From assembly GCA_008508345.1 (NCBI GenBank), contig QNGE01002697.1, positions 13,203-77,202 of the forward strand: a stretch of DNA of 64,000 nt, in the 5' to 3' direction. A program made the translations under genes and the position numbers. Numbering within the stretch: position 1 is the first letter of the stretch; each line of letters opens with the position of its first letter. Positions 10,400 to 22,306 of the stretch are shown here, piece after piece. This DNA comes from Paragonimus westermani (taxonomy: Eukaryota; Platyhelminthes; Trematoda; Plagiorchiida; Troglotrematidae). The notes under the pieces are model-generated. The model worked only from the letters and a program-made list of their open reading frames with translations, was not told the DNA's origin and ran no database searches.

Positions 10400-13300
10400 C
10401 CCAGATCTTAGTAAGGCCTCCGACCGTCCTTTTCTTGCTGTGCGGTTGGTTTGGTATCTGTCGTTTCAAATTAAAGTACATCCTAATCAACGCTAGCTGC
10501 CAGTGCTTGTGTTTCTAGCCACTTATGTACAGTTTTCAACCCACTGCACAAAACTGGCCTGCCCAAAAATGTGCAAAAGCAGTTTAACTTTTTTTTCCCC
10601 TGTCAGTTGGTAAATGTTGAAAGTTCATGTGCTCCACCACTGCTTCACTATGAAACGCCGCTATATTACTGGTGTTGCTAGTACTGTTGTTTCCGTTGTT
10701 AACATGAAAGGATTTGTTTCTGCTACTGTCCGGGTCGTACGCGAGGCTGGATGGTACTGTCAGGCTGCTGAACTTTGAACAGGGATGATATAGGTATGTC
10801 GGGGTTCTAACCCGCATTGGCGTGACTGGAATAGTCAACACTGTTACGGTTCGAACTGAATGATTATCCGTGGGATGTATGCCACTTCACATGACGTTCA
10901 GTGATACGAACTGATTTATAAAGTTTTGGTCGGTCGTAGATTTTGTTCCGAAGGGTGAGGACTATGTTTAATCAGTTGTTAGCGAATACTTTTGTTTTCT
11001 CCGTGTGCAGTTTCTACCCCTAAAAATTAGGCTTATACAAGCCCTAAATTTTTGAGTGACTTCATCATGTTTTCTTGCCTTACCAACTGTTAGCTCCCGT
11101 ACTCTGTTATCTATTCTGATTGTGCTCATTTCTGAATGTATGCATAAAGACGCGAAATTGCCCACTAGTAACCGACTATTAAACTTGTTAAGTATGCTGA
11201 CTATGTGTCCTAATCTGTTGGGATGCATGAGACGTCTTCAGTAGGGTAGCAATATTAGTTCGAGGTTTCAAACTGTTTGTTGCCTCTAGGAGATGAAAGG
11301 TACTGTCCAATGACTACCTTCGCCTAGCATCGATGCTGACTCGTGAGAGACGACCGAACAGTCTACTTATGTGGGTATTTTTTTGTGAACTTTGTTTTGC
11401 CCCACAATTACAATGGTTGAACTGCAAAAAACCGGATTATACTTAGCCCCATCCATTTGTGGCGTTAGTGTTCTAACGAGCGAACTAACTGGAACCTAGT
11501 GTTTTACAGTTCTCAGGTCTAAACAGCCTATAATTTGTTGGTCTATTTACTTAGGTTGAAGTGGTTTCGATACGTTTTGTTAATGCTAGCCCATGTGTTC
11601 GACATTCGACAATTTTTCGGAGGATGAAAACTTTCCATCGACGTTTGGTTTCGTATTACATTACCGGCTCTCTAACAGTTATACCACTATCGGAGTCGGA
11701 GCAAAATCACAATCAGTAAGCGTTTCGTTGAGATTACGTTTTTTCAATAACTCTCTCACGGCGCTTGTTCTGTTTCCAGTCAGTGTTGTGCAGTAACACT
11801 GTAGTTAGTGAAAATGTGCACTGTTGGTCCAAAATGGACAGTCTGGTTTTCACTATTCAGCCCGCACAGTTCAGACGTGCGTGAAATCTGTCGACGCCTC
11901 TCAGTCGGCCCATACTGCACCTAAAAAACATGGCTCTCGCGTAGGTAACCTTCACAAAATAGCCTAGTTTTTCAACTGAATCATCAAACTAGCCTATATA
12001 CCGTTTCACAGTATCAGACGTCGCACACCGCCGGACAATGATTTGCTAACGTATTCAGCATAGATTTACTCGGAAAATTGGAAGTTCACACCGTCTTTGA
12101 ATCACTTGTACCTGAATTTCCATTAGTACTTTCCGATGCTAAAGCATGACTTATCAATCCGTTTTCCACAATTTATTTGGCCGACAGACGTTTTCGCTTT
12201 CGCCAGTCTACCTGCTCTGCTTAGGTAAGTTGTATGGAATCAGCCAAGCTGCTTAGGGTCATACGCGGTCTGTGTGATAACTGTTGGCTGGACCGATGAC
12301 TCATATCCACCAGAGGCCATGTAAGCAACGCGTGCAGTAATAAACATCAGCAACATGTCTGTATTCACTTTGGGTGAATGTTTATTCGGTCCATTTACCT
12401 ACGTGGGTGTGCAGGAAATCCAGGTAAAAACGGGGTATTTTACCTATGTAAGTGATTTTTGCGAGCTGATTGCTACAGAATACTTTGTCCACTTTTTACC
12501 TATGAACGTAAATCAGTATCTACTCTTTCCCTTGAGTGTTATCCACTTAGTACCTGTGATCCATTAGATTGGCTGGCTCACGTTTAATTCGATGGCTAGA
12601 GCACATCCGGTGACCACAAAACTCACGGTATTGCGTTTCCGTTCAGAATACTCATTCATCATCTCTTGCCTTCTGTTAACATCTTGCTGCCCTGAACATT
12701 TACACATCGTCCCAGCTTGTAGTGTCGTGGCCGCCTCGTATGCTACGTCGCATGAGACTGATTCATTCACTGCATTGTTAAGGATCCCGCTACTCATTCA
12801 GTCTGCCGCTGAAGATGGCGAATATTCGGGGATTCAGTGGCTTGACTGTAACTATTTTTTGGCCACGTTGTGGTAAGGATAATTGTTTGAACAGAGCCGT
12901 GGAGTCCTTATGAAAGTTGGCGGCCCTCTTAAGGATATCGTCTTATTCTCATTTGCTGGTTTGTTACTATAAAGCATTGTAATGTTCGTTACGTGAATTC
13001 AGGCAGGCTTTTTTAACATTTGATCATCTGCACTAAACACTGATTTATTGTTATTGGTGCGTATAGTCTACGAATTGATGGAGGTTTCCTGGCAACTTAA
13101 ACTCTTTAATTGGGCACTACTGACCTTTTCAGAAGTTCCTGATGGTGTAGACGGTTTTGTCATACCCTCGTAACTTATCGAGAGCCATGTCATCGTTACG
13201 TTTTTGAATAGTACACCGTTGTATATGTTGTTCCGGTCAATCATTGTTCATCTCCCTCGCGTGATATTTCTGGTGGGAAACCTGATTGCGAATCGTATGG

Positions 13301-16300
13301 CACTTTCGAGTGGATCCGTTCAGTTTGATGCACTTTTTAGCGGGCCTGGTGGGGGGGGGTTAAATTCTGAACGTTTAAAGTGATTGGAATGAATCAGGTT
13401 CTCCATTGGTCATTGTTATTTTCTGGAATGTGAACTTTGCATAACGTTGCTCACAACCATTAAATCGTCTGTAATTCGGTCATTCACATGGCTGATTCAG
13501 TTTGATAATGTATTGTTCGTTACAGTTTTACAGACATCCCTACTACGAATCACTCTACATCTTGGCATGATGGTCGATTCTAGCAGCACGACATATCTGC
13601 CTCATTATGTGTTGAATGTAACTGAAACTAAGCATCGTGTTAGGTCTATCATTCCACTCACCTCATCGATCCATCGGTGTACATGTGCCTACGTACAGTT
13701 AGATCCTGTTGACTCATAAGTGACACACATATACTGTTTCTACTATCCTCGTCTACCTTCAGTTCGTTGTGTGCACACTCGTTTATTAGCTCCCTACACT
13801 CACTTTTGTGTTAGCTAGGGCTGACCACCAACTGCTCGGTTCACTTTCTGGTCTACTGTTATCGTATTCAATATCCGTATCACGAATGCTTGCTCGATAT
13901 GAACTTGTTTTGTTTGAACGTTTGACGTGTATGGTCGAAATTGGTTATGAAGTTTTTACATTCGACGTTAATGGTTTGTCAGTATCCCAGCGCGTAACAG
14001 AAATATATGTGAACTGTACTTTTCCAAGTTCATAATGGTATGGAAAGAAGGGGACGCTTGGGGAGCTAATACACGGAATTCTCAAGAATCTGTGCCCTAG
14101 TACACAAAGTTAACGCGCCCATGTGTTGCATGTATCATGTCGTCAAGCAGTTGAGTATTGTGCAACGCTATGTCACTGTCTGCCAAATGGCTTCGTCGCT
14201 ACATTATTTCATTAATGGCCGCGGACGAATCTGCACTTAAACTACAAACGTACTCGCCACTGCCTTCTATTGTCCACCTGTTGGTTGAATTAGTGAAAAA
14301 GTAGCAGCGAAATCTGATGATCCTACTCTGGTTCCATATTGGAAACGGCTTAACGCCTAACCTCCTTTCAGCTCGTCAGAAGGCCTTGCTTTCGAGATAG
14401 TCCGAGAGTGGAACGGCGTATAACATACACATCTAGATACACCTAATGTTTGGCGGAATTCTTTCAGCTATTATATAACTGGTGTCGTACGCCACCAGTT
14501 GCCGAAAATATTACCCTTTATGCTCCCTACGCTGCAATTAATGACCCACCTTTCTAGGTAGAAGTCTGTAGAGTACCCCGCTTGCTCAAGTGTCATGTCC
14601 ACGTCTTCATCACATTCTTACATTTTTCCGGGATGTTGATACTGTGCCCACTCCGAAGCGGGTCATACAGTCTGTTTTTTTTCTGGCCCTTATCACGACT
14701 ATCTTTATTTCTGTTTTCTAAAAGATTATTTTGACGTTTGGTATAATGGGCTATTAATGAGTCTAACTTATATCACGTCGAAGGCCTTAATCGCTTTTAT
14801 TCTCTGTGGAACTTCCCCTCGTCGATGGATGCCAGTTCTGCCAATTCGTCGGAGGAGGTCATATACAGCGTTAACGTTTCTTTCTGTCCCAATAATCCTG
14901 TACCAAAAATGAGACTCGCAAATGCAATGGATATTTGAATACCGGACAAGTGAGGCAGCTCAGCAGTATAACTTAATCGTTTCCGGATTTACAGAACTCC
15001 TTTTGTTGGCGATCGTTGACACACACAGTGTGCCATCGCAAGAAAATCGGACATGTTCAGACCTCGATCATGCCGATGTCGATTGACTTCTTTCGAATTC
15101 CCTCTGCTACTCCGTGTTAGCCCTTTTTTTGCTTCTCTTCTTTGTTCCTACATTTTGTACTTATTTACTATTTCACTGTTGCGTGAACCGCTGTTAGGAC
15201 CAACGACAGCTGAAGTCATAGTGCCTAGGGGTACGGCTCAAGGCTGGAAATTGTGATCTCACGCTTACGGGTAACAAGTGCTTGTTTCCACTGACATTCG
15301 TGGAACGTTCTACTCTGTTTATAGAACTGTTGTTTAATATGCCAGACAAATACAGCAGGCTCACCTGAGTTTTATACGTATAAATATATATTGGCGAGTA
15401 AGTGCTAACGCGACCTTGTTGGCTGCGTTCTCGATCACCAATTGTATTAGATGGAATTTTCTGTTATCACCAGTCTAGAAGTAACATTTGGAAGTTGGTA
15501 TTTCGGTTGTAATGGTATCTCAAACGGTAAATCTACCGATTTTTATTTTACCAGTGACATCTCTGTTAGTTGTGATGATGCATAAGGTGCCCAAACTAAT
15601 AACTGGATTGGTCATATGAGTTAGGAGGTATGGTGTGGATACCTCCCTCAAGAGTATCCGGGACCTTTACAAACTCGTAGTGTTTACTGTTGATTAACCA
15701 TCCTTGACTATCAAATGGGACATATTGTGTGTGCGCCGAACATTTTGTCGGGCAATGGAGAGAGTAATCCAAATATTTTCGGACGTTGTTTGACCTCCCC
15801 TCACTATTTACTTGGATTTGTATGGATGTTTCATCTATCACTTTATTTGGTCCAGTATTGGTTTGGCACTTTGGCATATTTCCGCCGACCTATTGTGTTT
15901 CACCGGTTTTGGACCCAAGTATATTTAAAATCTGTGCTTGAAAACACTGTCATATGTTACATACACTCATGACTTCATGCCTGTGTGGATTTAATGGTGG
16001 TTTTGTTGTAACCTCATAATTACAAGGTTCTATTTCTACACTCTATGTTGTTGAAACTTTCAGCCACTCAAATACTCGAGTTCCAGTGACAACAAGTTAA
16101 CCAATCCCATCGTTGCTAGTAGGCCACTTATGGCTTATGATCTAAACCACGAATACTTTTTATGGGATCATGAGTTTGTGAATTTGTCACTTTTCAGGTT
16201 GATTATATTGTCCATAACTGCCGTTTACTGACAAGTTTAGTTACTTTATTTGTAATCATTTTGATTCAGTGACTGAGGTTCCTGTTTCGTTTGTGTTTGG

Positions 16301-17394
16301 AACACTAAGTGCCGCAGGTCTTGGTGACAACCATTTGGCGTTACACCAAATGTGGCCACGTATGCGCTGATTGTGTCGGTCATCAACGTAGTTAACGCGC
16401 ATCGCCAACAAAAAGACTGAATGCGTTAGGCACAAGTTGTCTCATTCAATGGTATGTTTGTATATCTTTCTTCACTTCTATAAAAAAGCAGCACCCTTGT
16501 CGTATAGTAAACGGCTAACGTTTCTTTTCAGAAATTTGGTTAGTAGTAATCTGCTGCATTTTTCTGTTCTTCCGCTTTATTGGCGTACCATATAATGAAG
16601 GTTTAGTTTAATTTTTCATCTTTCATATTCCTAATCCTATACAGAGCATATTAATATATGATTCTGTAATTAAACTTTTCCTGGCTTGTATTTTTGATGC
16701 TTCTTGCTAGCTTAGATTTTACCATTTCAATCTCTCATTTCTTTCCGAACAGTGCGTTCTTTGATTTCACCTTAGCCTATCATCTAGCCAACTCATGTTG
16801 GTCGGCTGGACTACAAAGGCCTTCACTCAAACGCCTCCCGAACTTGCTTCTTCGGGATTACCCTGAATACATGATAGATGAGTGGAACCGAAGGTGGTTC
16901 AGCATAAGCCTTTTGTGGTGACTTTTTTTTACGAGCGTCCTTCGGCTCTGGCTATTGTGACAGACTAATTCCAAAGCTACCACACAGATAGGACGTCATC
17001 ACTCTCGTTTGTGAGGTTTCACAATCACAACTTACCCAATTCCTTCCATTGTTCATTCATTTCGCCTCAGCTAATTGTCAGTAAGTTGTTTGGGCTGTAT
17101 TTGTGAGACCATGTATCGTATTTTGGTTCTCATGCAAACTGCGTTACCACCTTTCTGCGATCGTGTTCACTCCACATCGGTTGATCGCCTGCTTTCACAA
17201 ATTGTCAGATTTGATTCGATTGAATAACTTGTCTATGGTGAGGCGTGTGGTCAAAAGTGTCGGGTTTGTGATACAAACTCAGCATTATGTGATACGTCGT
17301 AACGAAGAATGAGTCATTTTCTAAAACAGTTTTCCGCTGTTCACTAGAACACTTAAATATGAATGGACTCGACCATTAATAAAAAGCCTGGTGA
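10400..17394. other. Seven kilobases of unassigned DNA
   Basis: No gene, RNA or mobile element could be supported. All frames are under 95 codons and lack motifs. A G-run of ten lies near 13350. T-rich plus-strand stretches (14.6-15.2 kb and 16.5-16.8 kb) give short leucine/phenylalanine-rich readings that look like composition, not membrane proteins. Confidence 0.3.
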
Positions 17395-18736
17395 GCTAAT
17401 TTTGAGGGTTCTAGCATCCATTATATTTCGTTGACTAACCGCAGCTCGGGAGGTAAACATTAGGGAAGAGCAGGCAGGGTTTCGCCCCGGGCGGGGATGT
17501 ATGGTTCACAATTTTACTCCTCGTCAAATACTGGAGCAGCGTTATGTATATCGCCGGCCAACAGTTGTTGCATTTCTCGACTATAAAGGTGCGTTCGATT
17601 CAGTGGATCGATCTACACTTTTAGAGTCGCTCAAACGCAGAGATGTGCCGACTTAGTACGTGAACATACTGCCGGCACTTTATTCCCATACCCCAGCTCA
17701 GGTTAGGGTTTACGGTGAACTGTCTGACAGTTTCAGCACCATGAGTGGCGTACGTCAAGGCTGTCCGCTGTCACCATTTTTGTCTAATTTCGTTATAGAC
17801 GAAATAATGGAGGATTGTTTCGGGCACTCACAAGATGCCGGCGTGGACCTCCTACCTGGTGGAAGACTGACCGATCTTGATTATGCTGACGACATGGTGT
17901 TGCTGCAGTCTGACAACTTTCAAGCAGCACAAGCAATGCTAGACGCAATTTCGCGTTCTGCTAAATACTTCGGAATGCGCTTTACAGCCTCAAAATGTAA
18001 AGTGATGCCGCAGGATTGCTGTGATCACGTAGATTCGATGTTAGATAATGTAGTCATGGAGGTTGTTGACCGGTTTGTATACCTGGGAAGCTGCATCGGG
18101 TGCGGCGGCGGAGGTGTAGGGACTGAAATGGAAGCGCGCATCTCTAAGGCTAGGGTGGTATTGGTTAATTTGAGGCATCTCTGGCGACAGAGGGGTATTT
18201 CTCTGAAGCTTAAAGGTCGTGTATATAAGACAACGGTGAGGGCCGTATTACTTTACGGCAGCGAGACCTTGTTGCTCAGGGTAGAAGACGTGAACCGTCT
18301 TCAAGTATTTGGCCACCGATGTCTGCGTTCAATCGCTCGTATCGGGTGGCATCAGCGCGTAAGTAACGAGGAGGTTAGGAAGCGGGTGTTTGGTAGTGAT
18401 TGTCAGACGAGTTCTCTTGTCCAATCTCTACGTTTACACAGGCTTAGATGGTTAGGTCATGTATTAAGAATGCCAGTTAGTCGTCTTCCACACCGAGCAC
18501 TATTCGCTGACACTGCGATCGACTGGTGTAAGGTGCGAGGTGGACAGACAATGACCTGGCGTAGGGAAATGAAGTCGTTCACGAAGGGGTTGGCCACCGT
18601 GGGTCGTGTTCGTCTCCCGGGCTGGGGTCCTCGCGACTCACAGAGTCGGTGGTTGGAGACACTAGGTGAGATGGCGGCTAATCGAGCTCAGTGGCGTGAA
18701 TGTTGTCGTTGTTTGTCCGAGCTGTCTGTGAAGTGA
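17395..18736 (+). pseudogene. Reverse transcriptase ORF of the family A LINE, two in-frame stops
   Basis: The enzyme would copy element RNA at a nicked target site. Reading one frame from about 17395 gives RLTAAREVNIREEQAGFRPG, FLDYKGAFDSVD (RT motif with catalytic Asp), GVRQGCPLSPFLSNFVIDEI and LTDLDYADDMVLLQSD, the YADD catalytic box at about 17879-17895. The C-terminal region follows: LYGSETLLLRVEDVNRLQVF, HRCLRSIARIGWHQRVSNEE, LHRLRWLGHVLRMP and RGGQTMTWRREMKS, ending at 18736. A TGA at 17432-17434 and a TAG at 17654-17656 interrupt the frame, so the copy is not functional even though 358 codons stay open after the second stop. The endonuclease domain is missing through 5' truncation. Confidence 0.95.
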
Positions 18737-19031
18737 GTGCATTTAATGACGCGGGGCAGTGAAAGCCGTAAGGAAGCTGTGTTGTTTATGACGCTTTACT
18801 GTCACTTGCAGCTCGGTTGTTTTTTGCAAGGTGTAGGCACCTTGATGTTGAATGTTTGAATCTGGACGTAGTTATTTTCAGTAGTTAGGTCCCTTTCCGT
18901 CGCCTTCTTTTTTCCTTCTCTCCCTTCCTATATAGGGTTTGCTTTTTCTTCATGTTTGTGTGGCAGTTAAACATTAGTGTGAACCACTGATGTATTGCTG
19001 TCTATGATGATGATGATAATGATGATGATGA
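17395..19031 (+). mobile_element. 5'-truncated family A non-LTR retrotransposon with intact 3' end
   Basis: This is the most complete LINE in the window. It lacks the endonuclease and the N-terminal RT part, carries RT motifs and C-terminal region, then a roughly 295-base 3' untranslated region ending in a GAT-rich tail (19003-19031). The GAT tail and the RT style suggest an RTE-like clade; a CR1-like assignment is not excluded. Further family A pieces lie at 1-319, 6800-6937 and 62111-62443 (minus). Confidence 0.92.
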
Positions 19032-20463
19032 ATTGTCGTCACTCTGGACAGCACCAGTTCGTTGATTATTGCTAATGTTTGTCATCCCATTGTGAGGGAG
19101 GAAATGATAGGGCAACATTAATGTGGATGTGAAAAAAGGGGAATGAGAACCAAATTCTTTTTGTGTGGAGGAAACATCTAACTTAAAACTTTTAACGTCA
19201 AAACACTTGCAACCTGAAAACAAGCAATTAAATTGCATCGCAATAGGTCTGGTCCCTCAGTCCCCTCCCCCGGTGAGAGCTTCCCCCTCTCTAGATCGTC
19301 CTACGACGACTAAAGCCCACTTCAACAGTTATAATTTTGTGCGATCACAGTTACCAAATTAATTGCTGTTTTTGAACTAGCTTGCGATTGGTGTACTAAA
19401 GAACCATGTTTGAATTTGCTCCATTTTGGCATGCACGTGTTTTTGTTTACCTCGTGAACGAATAGGAAACGCTCTACCGAAAGGTAACCCGAGGCGTGTA
19501 TGACATGGGCTTTTCAAGATCATTTCACCGATTCTCATTGGATGTTAGTGCGTACGACGATGAAGGCAGTCAACCGAACCGAAAGTCTATTCAATTTGGG
19601 TTAAGGGTCAATAAGTGTCATGCGCTTATGTACACAGTACCGACGATACGTTGTCGAGAAATGTTTTCACTCACGCAACACCGGTCGCATTCTATATTTC
19701 TGCATAGCCAGTACCATTTTCTGAGCAAATTATCCCCGGGACAAATTGTCCGTCGAAGGAATTGTTACGGGAACGACTAAGATTGCATCCTGTGGACATT
19801 TGTTCTCATGGCTCTCAATGTTCCACTTCGTGTATTTTCTGTACTTCGTACCTAGCTCATTCAGTCAGTGGCGATTTACATATGTGAGTATCATCTGTTC
19901 TATACTCAGCTTTTTGTCGATCAAGATACTGGAATACACGCAGTTCATTCTTGCGAAGGGTAACAGGTAGAACCACAAGAAAGATGTTGGGGATGAAATC
20001 CTACAGACCCTCTACCTCAACAGGAAGCTTACTGTTTACTATCTGCACGCTTTTTACCTCTTCAAGTGCGTAATGCATTTCATAACCTGATTGCAGTTTG
20101 TAAATTTAACGTTCGTACTGGAGAATACAGTTCGCTTAATTACACGCTATAGATTCCCTGTCGATCGCTGAGAGTTTATTGGACGCTTTTGCCAGGTTTC
20201 ACTCTAATTGTCACCTTTGGTACCTTTGTTATTCTTATTTGCGGTTGAATTGGAGTTAGACTTCGTAATAAATGACAATGAGTCTATCCTAATGTGTGCA
20301 GTGTTTATATGGCGTGGATTCTGCTTCAATATCACAGGAATTCCAGGTGAATCAGGAGAAGACCACTGACACACCATTGTTTTTGATAAGCCGCCTGCCA
20401 CGCTGGAGTCCTCTTGATCACTCAAATCGCTGTCTAGCATCACTACCCTAGATGGTAGTGTCT
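19032..20463. other. Unassigned DNA between the LINE and the SINE
   Basis: Only short frames without recognisable motifs are seen (for example 19496-19780, 94 codons). A pair of GAGTTTAAT repeats lies just beyond, near 20500. Confidence 0.3.
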
Positions 20464-20505
20464 TATTCTAGTATATCCGCATCCATACCGTTTCTAGTTC
20501 TTTAA
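20464..20505 (+). repeat. Short fragment of the family B LINE 3' region
   Basis: GCATCCATACCGTTTCTAGT matches the family B 3' untranslated region at about 931-955 and 63789-63815. Only about 40 bases are recognisable before the match is lost. Confidence 0.5.
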
Positions 20506-20681
20506 TGAGTTTAATGAGTTCTGTGATCTCGACCTGTCTCGGAAGTCCTAATCGCGGGGTTATCGATTGGAGTTAACAGGCAGTAACTGTGTCTCCTCTC
20601 GAGACGATCGGGCAACCTGATCATTGCTCACAAGCGAGAGTGGTTGAGCGTTCAGATTTGATGATTCGGTCGTGCCTAATG

Positions 20682-20990
20682 TGAGGTCAATGGCGCAGTG
20701 GTTAACACGGTTGCCTCATGATTGGACGGTGCGGAGTTCAAATCCCGGCCGTGGCAAAGATATGCAATACTGACGAGCTCTAATGAGAGCGAAACTCGAG
20801 TCTAGTGCTTCTTTTCGAAAGAGGCTGGCTGGAAAGTCTATCTGAATGCGAACGCTGCGATCAAATGTGAGTGATGGTCAACTTGAAAATAATTTTCAAT
20901 CATTTAGTAATGTTTTCTTGTGGGTTAAGATGAACGGTAGCCCAAGCCACACTACCCTATTGTCAATCTCAAAGCCGTTGTGATGATGAG
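20682..20990 (+). mobile_element. tRNA-headed SINE with a LINE-like 3' tail
   Basis: The head has a pol III promoter: A box TGGCGCAGTGG at 20691-20701 and B box GAGTTCAAATCC at 20734-20745, with spacing as in a tRNA, but no proper acceptor stem. A body of about 190 bases follows, containing a hammerhead-like core (20780-20802). The last about 50 bases (GCCACACTACC, then GCCGTTGTGATGATGA) match the 3' end of the family B LINE at 1046-1089 and 63903-63950. This layout fits a SINE mobilised by a partner LINE that recognises the shared tail. The 5' edge and target duplications are not clear. Confidence 0.75.
20775..20812 (+). ncRNA. Hammerhead-ribozyme-like core inside the SINE (degenerate)
   Basis: CTAATGA (20780-20786), a minimal stem II, GAAAC (20791-20795) and GTC (20800-20802) follow the order of the hammerhead core CUGAUGA..GAAA..GUC. 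The bases between form a palindromic ACTCGAGT, which would give a very short stem III in a monomer or a longer one in a dimer. The core G of CUGAUGA is A here and stem I is weak, so this copy is probably inactive. Schistosome SM-alpha SINE-like elements are known to combine a pol III promoter and a hammerhead, which makes the placement meaningful. Confidence 0.4.
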
Positions 20991-21131
20991 TATGTGTGTA
21001 TGTGGTTGTGCACGATCTCGTGCGGCCTTGCGTGACCATGCAATACATTCAAACCAGTGTGCGTTGAATGATTTGACCTATCCACAATTGCAGTGTTCCA
21101 GTTCGTAAATAACTAACTTGTGTCTTGTCGC

Positions 21132-21151
21132 TTGTTTTCCTTACGTTTCAG
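21132..21151 (+). promoter_or_regulatory. Splice acceptor in the MBOAT 5' leader
   Basis: TTTTCCTTACGTTTCAG ends at 21151. The 45 bases from 21152 to the ATG at 21197 contain an in-frame TGA (21161-21163), so the upstream part is untranslated and the ATG at 21197 is the earliest possible start on this exon. A leader intron or a trans-spliced leader would both fit. Confidence 0.6.
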
Positions 21152-21196
21152 CGTGTCTCGTGAGCCATCCATCTGAGAATCAATCGTACCGTCGTC

Positions 21197-22306
21197 ATGC
21201 TCACTTGGCGGTATTTCAGCCAAGTGTTCATGGGAGTAGACGCGCCCATAGAAGACACGCAACGCGTTCGTGGTGCATTCTACCGTGGTTCGCAGGTTTT
21301 ACAACCGCTTTCAGAGTTCATGCACGTGCCACTAGATCAAATAAATTATGTGCTTTGCGGTTTACTCAGCATAGCATTCGGTCATTTGCTAATGCGACGG
21401 CGCTTCTCTCCACATCGGACTTCGCCGCGTGTGCGCGCTGTCGTGGAGATTATGCTCGGCCTGTTGTTAGTCTCGTTTTGTTTCGGCAATCAGTTACGTG
21501 TATTGCTGCTACAGAGCACGGTAGCGTATGCACTACTGTTTTTCCTCCCTCACTCACAGGCGACTGCCATTCTGGTCACTGTATGGTCTATGTTCTACAT
21601 GACCTTGGTTCATCTTTGTCGACTTCAGTACGACTATGGGGGCTATACGTTAGACATATCCGGGCCTGTCATGGTTCAAACACAGCGTCTGTCCAGCTTA
21701 GCCTTCAATCTGGCCGATGGCCGTCTCATTCGCCAAGAAGAGCGAAGACGCAGAGCGACAAAACAGTTCAATGTACAAGACAAACCGGAACCGGTTTCGC
21801 CCTGCTTGATTTCCCCATCGCCATCTGGTGATATGACCCCAATGGATTATGCACAAGCTTCCATGCAATCTCTTAGCTCATTACTCATTCGACGTTTGAA
21901 ATCCCTGGCTGATGGGTCAGCACGAAGTTTGTCCGAGCATGTCATGTTTGCCAACGGTCGTCTTGAACGACTGCGCTCCGTAACTCCATCGTGGTCAGGG
22001 CTTTCGGACCAGGCGAACACATTAACCTGCATGCCGCCGAGCCATATTGAACATGCTGTGGATAAATTACCCGGTCTGGTGGAGTTTTTTGCCTATACAC
22101 TTTGCTATCATGGCGTGTCTGTGGGACCGTTCATTTTCTATACCGAATATCAAGCCTATCTCAAGGGTTATGAGAAGCACCAGCTCCCTGCTGTTGGTTG
22201 GCGTTACTTCTTCTTCGCTCTGCTACGAACCATTGCAGCCGGTCTTTTATCCGCCTACATGTCACCCTACTTTCCATTCGAATTCGTCTTGAACGCGGAA
22301 TTTATC
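21197..22306 (+). CDS. MBOAT2: MBOAT1/2-type lysophospholipid acyltransferase, coding exon 1
   Basis: The product is a multipass ER enzyme of the membrane-bound O-acyltransferase family, adding acyl chains from acyl-CoA to lysophospholipids. This exon gives residues 1-370. After a 35-residue N-terminal extension, LQPLSEFMHVPLDQINYVLC matches the start of vertebrate MBOAT1/2. Then come LLLVSFCFGN, YDYGGYTLDISGPVMVQTQR, LPGLVEFFAYTLCYHGVSVG and PFIFYTEYQAYLKG, in family order. Between about 180 and 288 lies a Ser/Arg-rich hydrophilic stretch about 95 residues longer than in vertebrates. The exon ends AEFI before a good donor (ATC/GTAAGT at 22307) in phase 0; beyond it the frame stops after 22 further codons. 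MBOAT1 and MBOAT2 cannot be told apart here, so the symbol marks the closest recognised type. Confidence 0.93.

Noticed and set aside
10206..10490. 94-codon minus-strand frame behind PDK1
   Set aside because: It lies in the probable 3' untranslated region, with no motif or splice signals.
20682..20760. Functional tRNA gene
   Set aside because: A and B boxes are present, but the acceptor stem does not pair and the copy continues into a SINE body and tail.
21118..21831. 237-codon plus-strand open frame overlapping MBOAT exon 1
   Set aside because: It is an alternative frame of the MBOAT exon, begins before the splice acceptor and shows no family motif.
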